Both the position numbers and the translations under genes were made by a program. From assembly GCF_035294165.1 (NCBI RefSeq), contig NZ_DATGLN010000132.1, forward strand, positions 1 to 15,934: 15,934 nt of DNA. The letters are read 5' to 3'. Below are positions 15,276 to 15,934 of the stretch, one piece after another (position 1 is the stretch's first letter; each line of letters opens with the position of its first letter). The notes beneath the pieces were generated by a model. It was given only the letters and a program-made list of their open reading frames with translations, was not told the origin of the DNA and made no database searches. The DNA comes from Chthonomonas sp035294165 (GTDB lineage Bacteria; Armatimonadota; Chthonomonadetes; Chthonomonadales; Chthonomonadaceae).

Positions 15276-15855
15276 CTAAGATCCTGAGGTCCTGGTCGAG
15301 GAGACTCCTGTACGGTTCTCGGATCTCCAGGGCCCTTAGCCAGGCCAGACCGGACTTCCCAAACAGGTCCGTGAAGGGAGGCTCGAGGCCCTGCTTGGAG
15401 AGATAGGAGTGAATGCGGTTCTTCACAGCAGTCTGGAGGTATACCAGAAACGCCCGGTGCCGCAGGATCTCGCGCAGATCCCTCACTTCCCTGGGAGGGA
15501 TGTAAGCCTGGGGGACGAGGTCGGCCCTGCCCAGGTGCGCCAGGATTGTGGCGTCGATCCGGTCGGTCTTGATCTTGGCAGAGGCGATCGCCTTGGTCTT
15601 CAGAGGGTGAGCCAGCTGGATCTCCTCCACCCACCCCTCCAGACATTCGTAGGGGTACTGCCAGTTCCCCGTGGCTTCCATGACTACCCGGATCGGTCGT
15701 GGAAGCCCCTGGAGGAAGGAGAGGAACTCCTCCCTGCGGGTTCGCAATCTCTCATTCCCAAGGACCTCTCCTGTTTCCGTAGAGATGGCCCGACACCAGG
15801 AATACCTCCGTCCGAGGTCCATGCCGATCACTGTCCCGCAAAACCCAGAACCCAT
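15276..15855 (-). pseudogene. IS110-family transposase, N-terminal RuvC-like domain only
   Basis: About 193 residues of an IS110-type DEDD recombinase that moves DNA with a bridge RNA. VIGMDLGRRYSWCRAI holds the first Asp, VVMEATGNWQYPY the Glu, and KIKTDRIDATILAHLGRADL the Asp-x2-Asp pair, followed by the linker helices (LREILRHRAFLVYLQTAVKNRIH). The C-terminal Transposase_20 domain with its catalytic Ser is missing: the frame meets the IS701 edge right after LLDQDLRIL and then runs 40 codons into IS701 sequence to a stop at 15154. The C-terminal half is not found on the other side of the IS701 copy either. Start ATG 15855 has AGGGGG eight bases upstream; an in-frame GTG at 15915 is less likely. 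The protein should be inactive. Confidence 0.85.
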
Positions 15856-15934
15856 ACTCCGCGCCCCCTTTCCGTGGTCGCTTTTAGTCGTATTGTATGC
15901 CACCACTCGGGGCACGGCGTTTTCATGGTATCAG
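15856..15934. other. Upstream region of the IS110 transposase, cut by the window edge
   Basis: These 79 bases precede the IS110 transposase start. In IS110-group elements the left end here carries the bridge RNA, but too little is in the window to recognise its loops. It holds the ribosome-binding site for the ATG at 15855; no other signal was found. Confidence 0.3.

Overview
The window looks like an accessory chromosomal segment of a GC-rich, Gram-negative-type bacterium. Codon use and protein style would fit an environmental lineage, but nothing here fixes the taxon and I do not name one. Two blocks are visible. Bases 1-11399 hold a surface-polysaccharide (exopolysaccharide, O-antigen or capsule) assembly cluster read entirely on the minus strand. 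Bases 11427-15934 hold a pile-up of decayed mobile elements.

Polysaccharide block, in transcription order from right to left: a class I SAM methyltransferase (10656-11399), a GT4 glycosyltransferase (9421-10659), a Wzx-type flippase (7901-9424), a second GT4 (6774-7904), a WbuB-like GT4 (5488-6732), a polyprenyl-phosphate sugar-1-phosphate transferase (4761-5480), a WaaE-like GT2 (3802-4782), a fused two-domain oxidoreductase (1601-3805), an NAD-dependent epimerase/dehydratase (609-1604), and, after a 209-base gap, a sugar-nucleotide pyrophosphorylase (1-399) that runs off the left edge. Most junctions are ATGA or GTGA four-base overlaps, so the set from methyltransferase to epimerase behaves as one translationally coupled operon. 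The implied pathway makes NDP-sugars (pyrophosphorylase, epimerase, oxidoreductase), loads the first sugar phosphate on undecaprenyl phosphate, extends it with four glycosyltransferases, modifies it with a methyl group, and flips the repeat unit across the inner membrane. No Wzy polymerase, Wzz/Wzc or Wza is present in the window, so the cluster is incomplete here.

Mobile block: 27 bases upstream of the methyltransferase start lies an IS256-family copy (11427-12855). It has recognisable 25-bp inverted repeats and a transposase frame that is intact apart from three in-frame TAG codons. About 250 bases without a recognisable gene follow. Next comes a group II intron-like RNA segment (13106-13763) with no reverse transcriptase and an apparently shrunken domain V. 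It abuts an IS701-family element (13764-15275) whose transposase is split by a -1 frame change exactly at an A-AAG-GGG slippery heptamer. The IS701 element in turn interrupts an IS110-family transposase (15276-15855), of which only the N-terminal RuvC-like half remains.

I found no clear previously undescribed multi-gene system. The observations most worth checking are the putative programmed frameshift in the IS701 transposase, the all-amber interruption pattern of the IS256 transposase, and the reverse-transcriptase-less intron sitting at the IS701 boundary.
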